Both the position numbers and the translations under genes were made by a program. The notes under the pieces were generated by a model that was not told the DNA's origin, ran no database searches, and was given only the letters and a program-made list of their open reading frames with translations. A stretch of 64,000 nt of DNA. Origin: Symsagittifera roscoffensis. Taxonomy: Eukaryota > Xenacoelomorpha > Acoela > Convolutidae. Position 1 is the stretch's first letter. Each line of letters starts with the position of its first letter. The stretch spans positions 46,665,467 to 46,729,466 of the forward strand of contig NC_087070.1 of assembly GCF_963678635.1 (NCBI RefSeq). The letters run 5' to 3'. Positions 53,979 to 64,000 of this stretch are shown here, piece by piece.

Positions 53979-55554
53979 CTTTTTTGATGTTTCAAATTCA
54001 GTTGGTTGTTTTACAAATGCTGAACGATTGCTGATTGAGCGTACAATTGATGATATGATAACTTAAACACGTATGATCTTTAAATGATGCTAGCATTTCT
54101 TATGTTTGCGGAAGCTGTAATATTTCTTCTTGTTGTGTACTGTATGCCATTCATAGAGCAAAATTCCCAGGTGTCAATGACCTATTAGACGCGGCATTTT
54201 CTTGAAGTGCGCTTCTAATGTCACCAAAAGGCCATCTGTTTTCCAATTAGACCAAAAAAGCGTAAAATATTTCATTTTATTAAGAAACATAGAGGTGCCT
54301 GTCTGAGAGAGGAATGGAGCAGAGCGCCGAAACAGAACACCGCAACCAGGCTACTGTTAAAATTGATTTAGCGCTATGTTAACCTTCCTAGGGCAAGATT
54401 CTGTTAGTATTGCTAAAGCGTTCAACTATTTAGGCTTTATTTGCCCTGAACGCCGACTAAATGAAGCCTATAAATGAAAAAATATCCAGCTTTTTTGGTT
54501 TGGGTTTTTCTGAATACTCCAAAACAATGATCCGTGATTCTTTTTAATCAATCAAGGTAATGTTCTATTTTTTTTGCTCACTGTTGTTTGCTGAATTTCC
54601 CACTAATTTGTCATGTATTCGCCGTCGGAAGTCATCTTGACACTGGGGCCGAATGACAGAAAATTGACATCAAAATTAAGATATCAAAAATATTATAAAA
54701 TTATGAAAACTGAAACAATTTGAATGATAACAAATTCTGACATTTTTTTTGTAAAACTAGTTAAAAAGTGATAACATTTTTTTTTATATTCTAAGTTCAC
54801 ACACAAAAATTCTAATCCACTTTTGCGCTTTCTTTGTAGTTTTTTTATTCAAAATTTATCAAAGATAGCCGTTGATGATCAAGTAGTACAGTGAGTTGAT
54901 CAAATAGCAAGATTTCTTTTTAAGTTTCTTTTTTCAGTTTCCTAAATTTTTTTCAAATTTAATCATTTTTTTTTGCTTGTTGTATGGTGGAACAATCTGA
55001 AAGAAAATCTAGAAATTAAACTGAATCCATAGTAATAGCAAATTAGGCTGATTCATCAATAGTTTTGTTCAGGATAGTTTTTCGATTTTTTTATTCCCAA
55101 GAAATCCTTAAAAGAACTTCTACTTTTATAAAACTGCTAATTTAAAAGCTTTTTTGCCCTATTATAAGACTGCCCGATTGCTTTATTTGATCGAAGTTAG
55201 GTTAAAAAAATTCCGCGATTTCAAACCGGTTTTTCTCGACAAATTGTGATTTTTTTTATGTCATTCGAATCACGACTGGAGGGGCTTCTATATGATATCT
55301 CAGTCAACTTTTTCTGATGATTGTCCGTGGTATGTTTTTTGTTATAGTTTTTGTAAGCTAAAACACACCTGGAAACAAGGTCCTACAATTTTCAGTGGTC
55401 GCACAAGAACACAGCCTATCGAATTTCATGTTCAACTCTCAAATAAAAATCCTTATTTGTTGGCAGTTTTGCTATAATCACGGTCTTTAGTTTTGGCAAT
55501 TTTAAAGAATATGTTCTCTGCTTTATTTTTGGCTAAGGTTTGTGATGTTTTAAG

Positions 55555-55625
55555 CGTCCGTGGCCGAGAGGGAGGGTCGTGGGACGTCAAATCTCGAAGT
55601 CGCGGGTTCCAATCTGACACTGCAA
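55555..55625 (+). repeat. tRNA-like (Ser-type D-arm) segment, first copy
   Basis: GCGTCCGTGGCCGAGAGGGA resembles the A-box region of tRNA-Ser/Leu (GTGGCCGAGTGG), and CGCGGGTTCCAATCTGACAC the B box, followed by AAAATTTTACC. The variable arm is not convincing and the B box has C for G. Pseudo-tRNA or SINE head. Confidence 0.45.
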
Positions 55626-55959
55626 AAATTTTACCTATTCGAGACTTATTTTCTAATTCTCGTACTTCACTTTGTAGAGCTGTTTTTTGTCGTTAATTCG
55701 CTAGTATTTGTGAAGCAAATTTTTGCCTCTGTGCCCAAATTATTACGATGAAAAATCAATGTGGCTGCTTTTTGCTTATTACATCCCAAATTTTGTTTCA
55801 GTGACAAACTGCGCATTTAGGGACAAATTTGTGCTTTTGTGCATTTTAAAGCTCCTTTTTGTCGCTTTCGCGCTTGTCTGAGCGAAATTGCAGCTCCGAC
55901 TTTGTGTCGAAAAGCAGAGTGAATTAGTACATGTTAGAGCAGGAAGTAGCTGTGAGCAA

Positions 55960-56032
55960 GGATGTTACCCTCAATTAATTGAAACGCAATGAAGTGCATT
56001 TAATTATCGGCAATTATTGAGGGTAAGATGAA
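55960..56032. repeat. Imperfect inverted repeat in the spacer
   Basis: TTACCCTCAATTAATTG at 55966-55982 and CGGCAATTATTGAGGGTAA at 56008-56026 are inverted; in unit 2 the right arm carries one change (GAGTGTAA). Confidence 0.55.
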
Positions 56033-57604
56033 GTACATATCACTGAGAGAGAGAAGGGGTCAATTAATTGCGAGTTGGAAATTAAATAGCCAGTTTTTTT
56101 CGCAAACTTATGTTGCCTTTTTGTCACTGAACCTCGAGAAACGAATTTTTTTGCAGTAACTCGGACATCTGGCACGAGAGATTACTGGCTGCGTACAGGT
56201 TCTAGAAATTTAGAAACTTGACTAAATTTTTTCTATCAGAACTTTACTTGCACTGTACAACTTAATTTCTCAGCCTAACTTCCGTTTTTCACAGAAAAAG
56301 GTTTTCAGATAAATGCAATGATGGAGAGTTCAGAAATTACCCTAGCCAACAATGTAGGGAAAGCTAAAAAGGGTTCGGCACTTATTACGGGTGCGTCCCT
56401 GCCTCAGGGCATGATGTACCTCTGAGATATTTAGTGCCTGTGAGTTAATGAGCGTGTAAAAAATAGCGGCGAGCATGTAGGGTGGGAAATAGGGGTGAAA
56501 TGGGTGAAGGGAAGGGGAGAAAATGACCAAAAATATTTAAGAATCTAATGTTTTATGGGGCTAGACGTATATAGAGTAATTAATCTCGCTATAAGTCGTG
56601 CTCATGACGTATTGGTTACCTTCGAGTTTTCAGTTACGCTTCAACAACACATTTGCTGTCGTTGTATGTATTTATGCAGGCTTGAATTTATTTTTTCTTC
56701 ATATAGTCTATTCGAAAAACAAATACTTAAAATAGCAAAATGAGAAAATTCGTCGATTTAGCTTCAAATCTGAGCCAAAATATCATCGAATGGTTTCAAA
56801 TTTGAAACAGTTCCAACAGTTAAGCATTTCCTAACAGTGCATGAGTTAACGAGAAAAAATGTTCTGGTTTGTAGCGGTACTGCAACAAAACCGTAAGTAA
56901 ACCAAAAAAGTCCTAACCAAGTGTTAGAATACAAGAGCACTGTTTCATCACGATTTCTGGAAGAGAAACCGATTTATGAATACAATTAAGTTGGCCTCTC
57001 ATTTGAAGGAACAGCTGCTATTATACAATTCCATTCAAGCCGTAGAAATCTCGCCTAGTCTAAGTAAGGTGAAATCTTTTAATTATATTTAGTCCTGATT
57101 AATAGTCTTTAAAAATAGTACAAAGTTTCAGTTTGGAGAAAAAAACAGTGGAAGCTGCTTGTCACCCAGATTTCATCGATAACTTAATCTCATCTCCTTG
57201 CATATTCGCTAAGATCACAAAGTGAACTTGAATTTGCATCTTTAAACTGTTGAGATTTTTTCATTACACATCCAGGTTCTAACAGGCTCGCGTGATTATA
57301 AATACTGTTTATTGGACGAGGCCCAAGCACAAATTTGCTTATTTTAAATTGGCAGGAAATTTTTTTCGAATCTTCTGTGATGCTGGTGATAATTGTTGAC
57401 AATTTTAATAATGTTGGTTTTTCGCTATTGGCATATTTTTTGATTTTAGCATTAGAATTTTTCACTCATTTTGTGCAGCTAAATGGTGATTATTTTTATA
57501 AAACAACCATTCAACATTATATTGATGTATTTATTTGTACAACATTGCATACAAGCTATTTTTATTTGTAGATTTTAAAAGTTGGTCACATGTTTTGGCT
57601 TTTT

Positions 57605-57856
57605 CTAAGCGACCGGGCAGTAGTAGTCATTCTGCACAGTAGCATGCATATTGCCCACTTCTACCCCTAGAGAGGCCAGCAGTCCCTTCAGATCAGCGAT
57701 GACGTCATCAGGGAGGGAGTTGGTCCTGGATAGTATCCATGCATCCACTGAGCCTAGACCGCCCTCACTGTCACAGGAGTAGATCAATGCATAGGAGGAG
57801 AGGTCTAGACTGAAATGAGTCCTAACTAATGATTGATTAGTAAGAAACTTTTTCGC
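57605..57856 (-). CDS. Lipocalin (ApoD-like) gene 2, last exon
   Basis: Encodes SLDLSSYALIYSCDSEGGLG, VDAWILSRTNSLPDDVIADL, KGLLASLGVEVGNMHATVQN and a Cys-containing end YYCPVA followed by TAG. The order YALIYSC, W-LSR, LP--V---LK--L, ATVQ-Y-C is the C-terminal third of apolipoprotein D type lipocalins. The Arg of WILSR corresponds to lipocalin motif 3. The acceptor used here (GAAG before 57856) keeps phase 0 with exon 2; an acceptor nearer 57834 would shorten the loop but breaks phase, so the 5' border is uncertain. Identical at protein level to the copy at 62729-62980. Confidence 0.8.
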   Translation of the reverse strand, partial: AKKFLTNQSLVRTHFSLDLSSYALIYSCDSEGGLGSVDAWILSRTNSLPDDVIADLKGLLASLGVEVGNMHATVQNDYYCPVA

Positions 57857-58120
57857 CTTCAAACTGACTTTTAAATTAAAATAATGATGTAATTTCATTT
57901 CTGCAAAATGCTTAGATAAAATTAAAGAGTGAGTTATATGTGCCTATAATCAACAAAGAGCGTATGTAATTGATCTTTTCTGTTACCCAATAAAAATTTT
58001 TTCAATTTTTTTTGAGCAAATCGAGTAAAAAATAGGAAGCCGTTTTGGCTGTCGTAGACAGAGTTTGATGTCTATTTGAAGTCAGAACTCGCTTTTAGAA
58101 TTCTGATTGAATAAATATAC

Positions 58121-58302
58121 GTTCCAATAGTTAACTAGCCTGATGATGTTGTAGTTGGGAGCTGTGGCGCTCTGGGATGGGTATCCGGAGAAAGAGACGA
58201 TCAATGCAGCCATAAGGGGGTTGGGCTGGATGGCCATGCCCACTATGCCAGAGTAGCCATCTACCCACCCGAAGCCAGTGTTGTTCACTTGCACATAGGT
58301 GC
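58121..58302 (-). CDS. Lipocalin (ApoD-like) gene 2, middle exon
   Basis: Begins after CTTGTTCAG at 58303-58311 with two bases completing a Gly codon started in exon 1, and ends WN before a GTATAT donor at 58115-58120. It reads TYVQVNNTGFGWVDGYSGIV, AIQPNPLMAALIVSFSGYPS and TAPNYNIIRL. In ApoD this segment forms the middle strands (G-A--PDP---AKLEVSF) and leads to the Tyr-Asp-type motif 2. The NNT sequon suggests glycosylation. Intron 1 (58303-58834) contains a copy of the GCCTTCGGGTGTG dispersed repeat. Confidence 0.8.
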
Positions 58303-58834
58303 CTGAACAAGTAACAAAATGAAGTTGACTTAAATATATTTGTTCCGACCACTAAAACCGTGGAGGAATCTTGCCTTCGGGTGTGGTTTAATTTTAAAAT
58401 ATTTTTTCCACGCAAAATCAGGTGCCACAAATGATCATTTATCCAATTACACTTCTTATTTATTGGAAAGGAGAAAACAATTGTCGAATATCCCTTATTT
58501 ACTAAAACTATCGAATATGCCTAATCTAGTTTTTTTGATTCCGTGGCCGCAACTTTCTTTCCCACAAGCAAAGCAAACCGGCCAACCTTTTTCACTTTTG
58601 CTCGGTTTTTTAGCCATTACCTTGGAAAACTTGACTCTGTATTGTCTGAGGTTCATTTTTTGACGTTTTAAAGTACAATACTTGAACGCTATGTTGATTC
58701 CGATTATTCAAATAACAGGCAAACAGGCACAAGAAGAAGCTATTCGATCTAATTTAAAAAAGAGAAATGATAACATGTAAAAATAAGCTTCCGTTATGGA
58801 AAATATTCGAATTTGTTCTGTAAAATAGGCCAAC

Positions 58835-59063
58835 CATATGGACTGTTTTCCAGTGTGTAGGTTGCAAAGACACACTCCTGTCCCATTTCAAAGTTGGGCA
58901 CCCTGTATGTCTCGTACCACCTGCCCATGTACTCTGCCAGATTGGGCAGGTCCACTATCAACCCACTGATGTCTGGACACTCGCCGATGAAGGGGGCAGC
59001 CAGAGTCAGAGTCAAGTTCAAACCCAAGAGGCTCACAAATAGGGATTGGACACCTGAAAACAT
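58835..59063 (-). CDS. Lipocalin (ApoD-like) gene 2, first exon
   Basis: Starts at ATG 59061-59063: a signal peptide of about 22 residues (MFSGVQSLFVSLLGLNLTLT), then APFIGECPDISG, LAEYMGRWYETYRVPN with the GxW motif, and QECVFATYTLENSPYG. A phase-1 end at 58835 with GT-TGGC as donor joins exactly to exon 2 (G|GC gives Gly-Thr-Tyr). The donor is weak, but no other GT fits. The full product would be about 220 residues, secreted, likely binding a small hydrophobic ligand as ApoD-type lipocalins do. The four visible Cys fit two disulfides. Confidence 0.8.
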
Positions 59064-60675
59064 CTTTATTGTGTTTCAAATTCAGCTGATTGTTTTACAA
59101 ATGCTGAACGATTGCTGATTGAGTGTAAAATTGATGATATGATAACTTAAACACGTATGATCTTTAAATGATGTGAGCATTTCTTATGTTTGCGGATGCT
59201 GTAATATTTCTTCCTGTTGTGTACTGTATGCCATTCATAGAGCAAAATTCCCAGGTGTCAATGACCTATTAGACGCGGCATTTTCTTAAAGTGCGCTTTT
59301 AATATCACCAAAAAGCCATCTGTTTTCCAATTAGACCAAAAAAACGTAAAATATTTCAGTTTATTTAGAAACATAGAGGTGCCTGTCTGAGAGAGAAATG
59401 GAGCAGAGCGCCGAAACAGAACACTGCAACCAGGCTACTGTTAAAATTGATTTAGCGCTATGTTAACCTTCCTAGGGCAAGATTCTGTTAGTATTGCTAA
59501 AGCGTTCAACTATTTAGGCTTTATTTGCCCTGAACGCCGACTAAATGAAGCCTATAAATGAAAAAATATCCAGCTTTTTTGGTTTGGGTTTTTCTGAATA
59601 CTCCAAAACAGTGATCCGTGATTCTTTTTAATCAATCAAGGTAATGTTCTATTTTTTTTTGCTCACTGGCGCGTGTGAAATCAAATTGGCTTGCTGGCCT
59701 CAAGTTATTTGCTGAATTTCCCACTAATTTGTCATGTATTCGCCGTCGGAAGTCATCTTGACACTGGGGCCGAACGACAGAAAATTGACATCAAAATTAA
59801 GATATCAAAAATATTATAAAATTATGAAAACTGAAACAATTTGAATGATAACAAATTCTGACATTTTTTTTGTAAAACTAGTTAAAAAGTGATAACATTT
59901 TTTTTTATATTCTAAGTTCACACACAAAAATTCTAATCCACTTTTGCGCTTTCCTTGTAGTTTTTTTTTTCAAAATTTATCAAAGATAGCCGTTGATGAT
60001 CAAGTAGTACAGTAAGTTGATCAAATAGCAAGATTTCTTTTTAAGTTTCTTTTTTCAGTTTCCTAAACTTTTTTTTTCAAATTTAATCATTTTTTTGCTT
60101 GTTGTATGGTGGAACAATCCGAAAGAAAACCTAGAAATTAAACTGAATCCATAGTAATAGCAAATTAGGCTGATTCATCAATAGTTTTGTTCAGGATAGT
60201 TTTTTCGATTTTTTTATTCCCAAGAAATCCTTAAAAGAACTTCTACTTTTATAAAACTGCTAATTTAAAAGCTTTTTGCCCTATTATAAGACCGCCCGAT
60301 TGCTTTATTTGATCGAAGTTAGGTTAAAAAAATTCCGCGATTTCATACCGGTTTTTCTCGACAAATTGTAAACTTTTTTATGTCATTCGAATCACGACTG
60401 GAGGGGCTTCTATATGACATCTCAGTCAACTTTTTCTGATGATTGTACGTGGTATAGTTTTGTTATAGTTTTTGTAAGCTAAAACACACCTGGAAACAAG
60501 GTCCTACAATTTTCAGTGGTCGCACAAGAACACAGCCTATCGAATTTCATGTTCAACTCTCAAATAAAAATCCTTATTTGTTGGCAGTTTTGCTATAATC
60601 ACGGTCTTTAGTTTTGGCAATTTTAAAGAATATGTTCTCTGCTTTATTTTTGGCTAAGGTTTGTGATGTTTTAAG

Positions 60676-60746
60676 CGTCCGTGGCCGAGAGGGAGGGTCG
60701 TGGGACGTCAAATCTGGAAGTCGCGGGTTCCAATCAGACACTGCAA
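60676..60746 (+). repeat. tRNA-like segment, duplicated copy
   Basis: Counterpart of 55555-55625 with two substitutions (CTGGAAG for CTCGAAG, CAGACAC for CTGACAC). Confidence 0.45.
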
Positions 60747-62728
60747 AAATTTTACCTATTCGAGACTTATTTTCTAATTCTCGTACTTCACTTTGTAGAG
60801 CTGTTTTTTTTGTCGTTAATTCGCTAGTATTTGTGAAGCAAATTTTTGCCTCTGTGCCCAAATTATTACGATGAAAAATCAGTGTGGCTGCTTTTTGCTT
60901 ATTACATCCCAAATTTTGTTTCAGTGACAAACTGCGCATTTAGGGACAAATTTGTGCTTTTGTGCATTTTAAAGCTCCTTTTTGTCGCTTTCGCGCTTGT
61001 CTGAGCGAAATTGCAGCTCCGACTTTGTGTCGAAAAGCAGAGTGAATTAGTACATGTTAGAGCAGGAAGTACCTGTGAGCAAGGATGTTACCCTCAATTA
61101 ATTGAAACGCAATGAAGTGCATTTAATTATCGGCAATTATTGAGTGTAAGATGAAGTACATATCACTGAGAGAGAGAAGGGGTCAATTAATTGCAAGTTG
61201 GAAATTAAATAGCCAGTTTTTTTCGCAAACGTATGTTGCCTTTTTGTCACTGAACCTCGAGAAACGAATTTTTTTGCAGTAACTCGGACATCTGGCACGA
61301 GAGATTACTGGATGCGTACAGGTTCTAGAAATTTAGAAACTTGACTAAATTTTTTCTATCAGAACTTTACTTGCACTGTACATTTTAAATTCTCAGCCTA
61401 ACTTCCGTCTTTCACAGAAAAAGGTTTTCAGATAAATGCAATGATGGAAAGTTCAGAAATTACCCTAGCCAACAATGTAGGGAAAGCTAAAAAGGGTACG
61501 GCACTCTTTACGGGTGCGTCCCTGCCTCAGGGCATGATGTACCTCTGAGATATTTAGTGCCTGTGAGTTAATGAGCGAGTAAAAAATAGCGGCGAGCATG
61601 TAGGGTGGGAAATAGGGGTGAAATGGGTGAAGGGAAGGGGAGAAAATGACCAAAAATATTTAAGAATCTAATGTTTTATGGGGCTAGACGTATATAGAGT
61701 AATTAAACTCGCTATAAGTCGTGCTCATGACGTATTGGTTACCTTCGAGTTTTCAGTTACGCTTCAACAACACATTTGCTGTCGTTGTATGTATTTATGC
61801 AGGCTTGAATTTATTTTTTCTTCATATAGTCTATTCGAAAAACAAATACTTAAAATAGCAAAATGAGAAAATTCGTCGATTTAGTTTCAAATCTGAGCCA
61901 AAATATCATCGAATGGTTTCAAATTTGAAACAGTTCCAACAGTTAAGCATTTCCTAACAGTGCATGAGTTAACGAGACAAAATGTTCTGGTTTGTAGCGG
62001 TACTGCAACAAAACCGTAAGTAAACCAAAAAAAGTCCTAACCAAGTGTTAGAATACAAGAGCACTGTTTCATCACGATTTCTGGAAGAGAAACCGATTTA
62101 TGAATACAATTAAGTTGGCCTCTCATTTGAAGGAACAGCTGCTATTATACAATTCCATTCAAGCCGTAGAAATCTCGCCTAGTCTAAGTAAGGTGAAATC
62201 TTTTAATTATATTTAGTCCTGATTAATAGTCTTTAAAAATAGTACAAAGTTTCAGTTTGGAGAAAAAAACAGTGGAAGCTGCTTGTCACCCAGATTTCAT
62301 CGATAACTTAATCTCATCTCCTTGCATATTCGCTAAGATCACAAAGTGAACTTGAATTTGCATCTTTAAACTGTTGAGATTTTTTCATTACACATCCAGG
62401 TTCTAACAGGCTCGCGTGATTATAAATACTGTTTATTGGACGAGGCCCAAGCACAAATTTGCTTATTTTAAATTGGCAGGAAATTTTTTTCGAATCTTCT
62501 GTGATGCTGGTGATAATTGTTGACAATTTTAATAATGTTGGTTTTTCGCTATTGGCATATTTTTTGATTTTAGCATTAGAATTTTTCACTCATTTTGTGC
62601 AGCTAAATGGTGATTATTTTTATAAAACAACCATTCAACATTATATTGATGTATTTATTTGTACAACATTGCATACAAGCTATTTTTATTTGTAGATTTT
62701 AAAAGTTGGTCACATGTTTTGGCTTTTT

Positions 62729-62980
62729 CTAAGCGACCGGGCAGTAGTAGTCATTCTGCACAGTAGCATGCATATTGCCCACTTCTACCCCTAGAGAGGC
62801 CAGCAGTCCCTTCAGATCAGCGATGACGTCATCAGGGAGGGAGTTGGTCCTGGATAGTATCCATGCATCCACTGAGCCTAGACCGCCCTCACTGTCACAG
62901 GAGTAGATCAATGCATAGGAGGAGAGGTCTAGACTGAAATGAGTCCTAACTAATGATTGATTAGTAAGAAACTTTTTCGC
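62729..62980 (-). CDS. Lipocalin (ApoD-like) gene 1, last exon
   Basis: Protein-identical counterpart of 57605-57856, 5124 bp away. Carries YALIYSC, WILSR and the C-terminal YYCPVA. Same uncertainty over the 5' border. Confidence 0.8.
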   Translation of the reverse strand, partial: AKKFLTNQSLVRTHFSLDLSSYALIYSCDSEGGLGSVDAWILSRTNSLPDDVIADLKGLLASLGVEVGNMHATVQNDYYCPVA

Positions 62981-63244
62981 CTTCAAACTGACTTTTAAAT
63001 TAAAATAATGATGTAATTTCATTTCTGCAAAATGCTTAGATAAAATTAAAGAGTGAGTTATATGTGCCTATAATCAACAAAGAGCGTATGTAATTGATCT
63101 TTTCTGTTACCCAATAAAAATTTTTTCAATTTTTTTTGAGCAAATCGAGTAAAAAATAGGAAGCCGTTTTGGCTGTCGTAGACAGAGTTTGATGTCTATT
63201 TGAAGTCAGAACTCGCTTTTAGAATTCTGATTGAATAAATATAC

Positions 63245-63426
63245 GTTCCAATAGTTAACTAGCCTGATGATGTTGTAGTTGGGAGCTGTGGCGCTCTGGG
63301 ATGGGTATCCGGAGAAAGAGACGATCAATGCAGCCATAAGGGGGTTGGGCTGGATGGCCATGCCCACTATGCCAGAGTAGCCATCTACCCACCCGAAGCC
63401 AGTGTTGTTCACTTGCACATAGGTGC
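63245..63426 (-). CDS. Lipocalin (ApoD-like) gene 1, middle exon
   Basis: Counterpart of 58121-58302 with the same acceptor (TTCAG) and GTATAT donor and no amino-acid change. Confidence 0.8.
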
Positions 63427-63958
63427 CTGAACAAGTAACAAAATGAAGTTGACTTAAATATATTTGTTCCGACCACTAAAACCGTGGAGGAATCTTGCCT
63501 TCGGGTGTGGTTTAATTTTAAAATATTTTTTCCACGCAAAATCAGGTGCCACAAATGATCATTTATCCAATTACACTTCTTATTTATTGGAAAGGAGAAA
63601 ACAATTGTCGAATATCCCTTATTTACTAAAACTATCGAATATGCCTAATCTAGTTTTTTTGATTCCGTGGCCGCAACTTTCTTTCCCACAAGCAAAGCAA
63701 ACCGGCCAACCTTTTTCACTTTTGATCGGTTTTTTAGCCATTACCTTGGAAAACTTGACTCTGTATTGTCTGAGGTTCATTTTTTGACGTTTTAAAGTAC
63801 AATACTTGAACGCTATGTTGATTCCGATTATTCAAATAACAGGCAAACAGGCACAAGAAGAAGCTATTCGATCTAATTTAAAAAAGAGAAATGATAACAT
63901 GTAAAAATAAGCTTCCGTTATGGAAAATATTCGAATTTGTTCTGTAAAATAGGCCAAC

Positions 63959-64000
63959 CATATGGACTGTTTTCCAGTGTGTAGGTTGCAAAGACACACT
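63959..64000 (-). CDS. Lipocalin (ApoD-like) gene 1, first exon, cut by window end
   Basis: Only the 3' end of exon 1 is inside the window (from CVFATYTLENSPYG). Its ATG and signal peptide should lie about 190 bp beyond the right edge if it matches gene 2. Confidence 0.7.

Larger units (their letters stand above)
53979..57604. other. Spacer between lipocalin copies (duplicated in 59064-62728)
   Basis: Every short frame here has a near-identical partner 5.1 kb away, so conservation reflects recent duplication, not coding. It includes a tRNA-like segment at 55555-55625 (copy 60676-60746), a hairpin-like CCCTCAATTAATTG...CAATTATTGAGGG at 55970-56025, and no supported gene. Confidence 0.6.
53699..64000. 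repeat. 5.1-kb tandem segmental duplication (two units plus start of a third)
   Basis: Units start at AAGCTTCCGTTATGGAAAAT at about 53699, 58785 and 63909. Offset between units is 5085 at the left, growing through small indels (including a 38-bp difference near 59669) to 5124. It is then constant with almost no mismatch over about 57000-58784 versus 62124-63908. Each unit holds exon 1 at its left end and exons 3 and 2 of the next gene at its right end, all on minus. Confidence 0.95.

Noticed and set aside
55555-55625. Functional tRNA-Ser gene
   Set aside because: B box departs from GGTTCGA, and the acceptor and T stems do not pair adequately by eye.
53809-59118. Plus-strand frames opposite lipocalin exon 1 (53809-54066 and 58894-59118)
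   Set aside because: Antisense to exons with signal peptide and GxW motif; conservation follows from the duplication.
57190-62695. Frames conserved between the two duplicated units (57190-57571, 62314-62695 and others)
   Set aside because: The whole unit is duplicated with almost no divergence, so identical frames carry no evidence of selection; they lack recognisable domains.

Overview
The window is nuclear DNA from an AT-rich invertebrate animal genome. Genes are split by introns with GT/AG borders and separated by kilobases of non-coding sequence. The recognisable host genes are animal families (TRAF7-type WD40 protein, a ten-helix EamA/SLC35G-like transporter, apolipoprotein-D-type lipocalins). 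The space between is packed with decayed mobile DNA: an LTR retrotransposon, hAT-type and other inverted-repeat elements, tRNA-like SINE heads and non-LTR fragments. I cannot name the species. Bacterial features (operons, ribosome binding sites, CRISPR) are absent.

Layout. 2.3-8.2 kb (minus strand): separate exons of an unrecognised gene or genes. One exon, with no ATG, carries a transmembrane helix and ends in a GTGAGA donor; an acidic Ser/Asp-rich exon follows in phase. Introns hold a cluster of 200-280 bp inverted-repeat elements bounded by GGCTCTTTTTCC plus C/G homopolymers. 9.8-12.2 kb: a GTTCCGACT family, a foldback, and two hAT-like insertions with 8-bp target duplications, one shrunk to 54 bp. 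12.7-15.05 kb (plus): the last two exons of a TRAF7-like gene. 16.5-18.1 kb: interlocking inverted repeats. 23.2-29.65 kb: a Ty3/gypsy element, probably Mag-like, with TG...CA LTRs and a GAAAC target duplication; its coding regions are broken except a 3' tail frame. 30.75-36.82 kb: a composite unit with inverted ends, subterminal tandem arrays, three copies of a ~0.5 kb direct repeat, and minus-strand genes for three related RING-like zinc proteins plus a basic protein. 38.2 kb: a Jockey-like reverse transcriptase fragment. 46.0-47.7 kb (plus): the EamA/SLC35G-like transporter. 47.8-53.6 kb: diverged satellite-like repeats. 53.7-64 kb (minus): a 5.1-kb tandem duplication carrying lipocalin genes, one complete, one cut by the window end, and one orphan first exon.

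The host genes do not form a pathway. The best candidates for something undescribed are the 6-kb composite element with RING-like genes, the homopolymer-ended inverted-repeat family, the foldback family built on the AGTCGGAACATTCAGGGC box, and the unrecognised membrane-protein gene at 2-8 kb.
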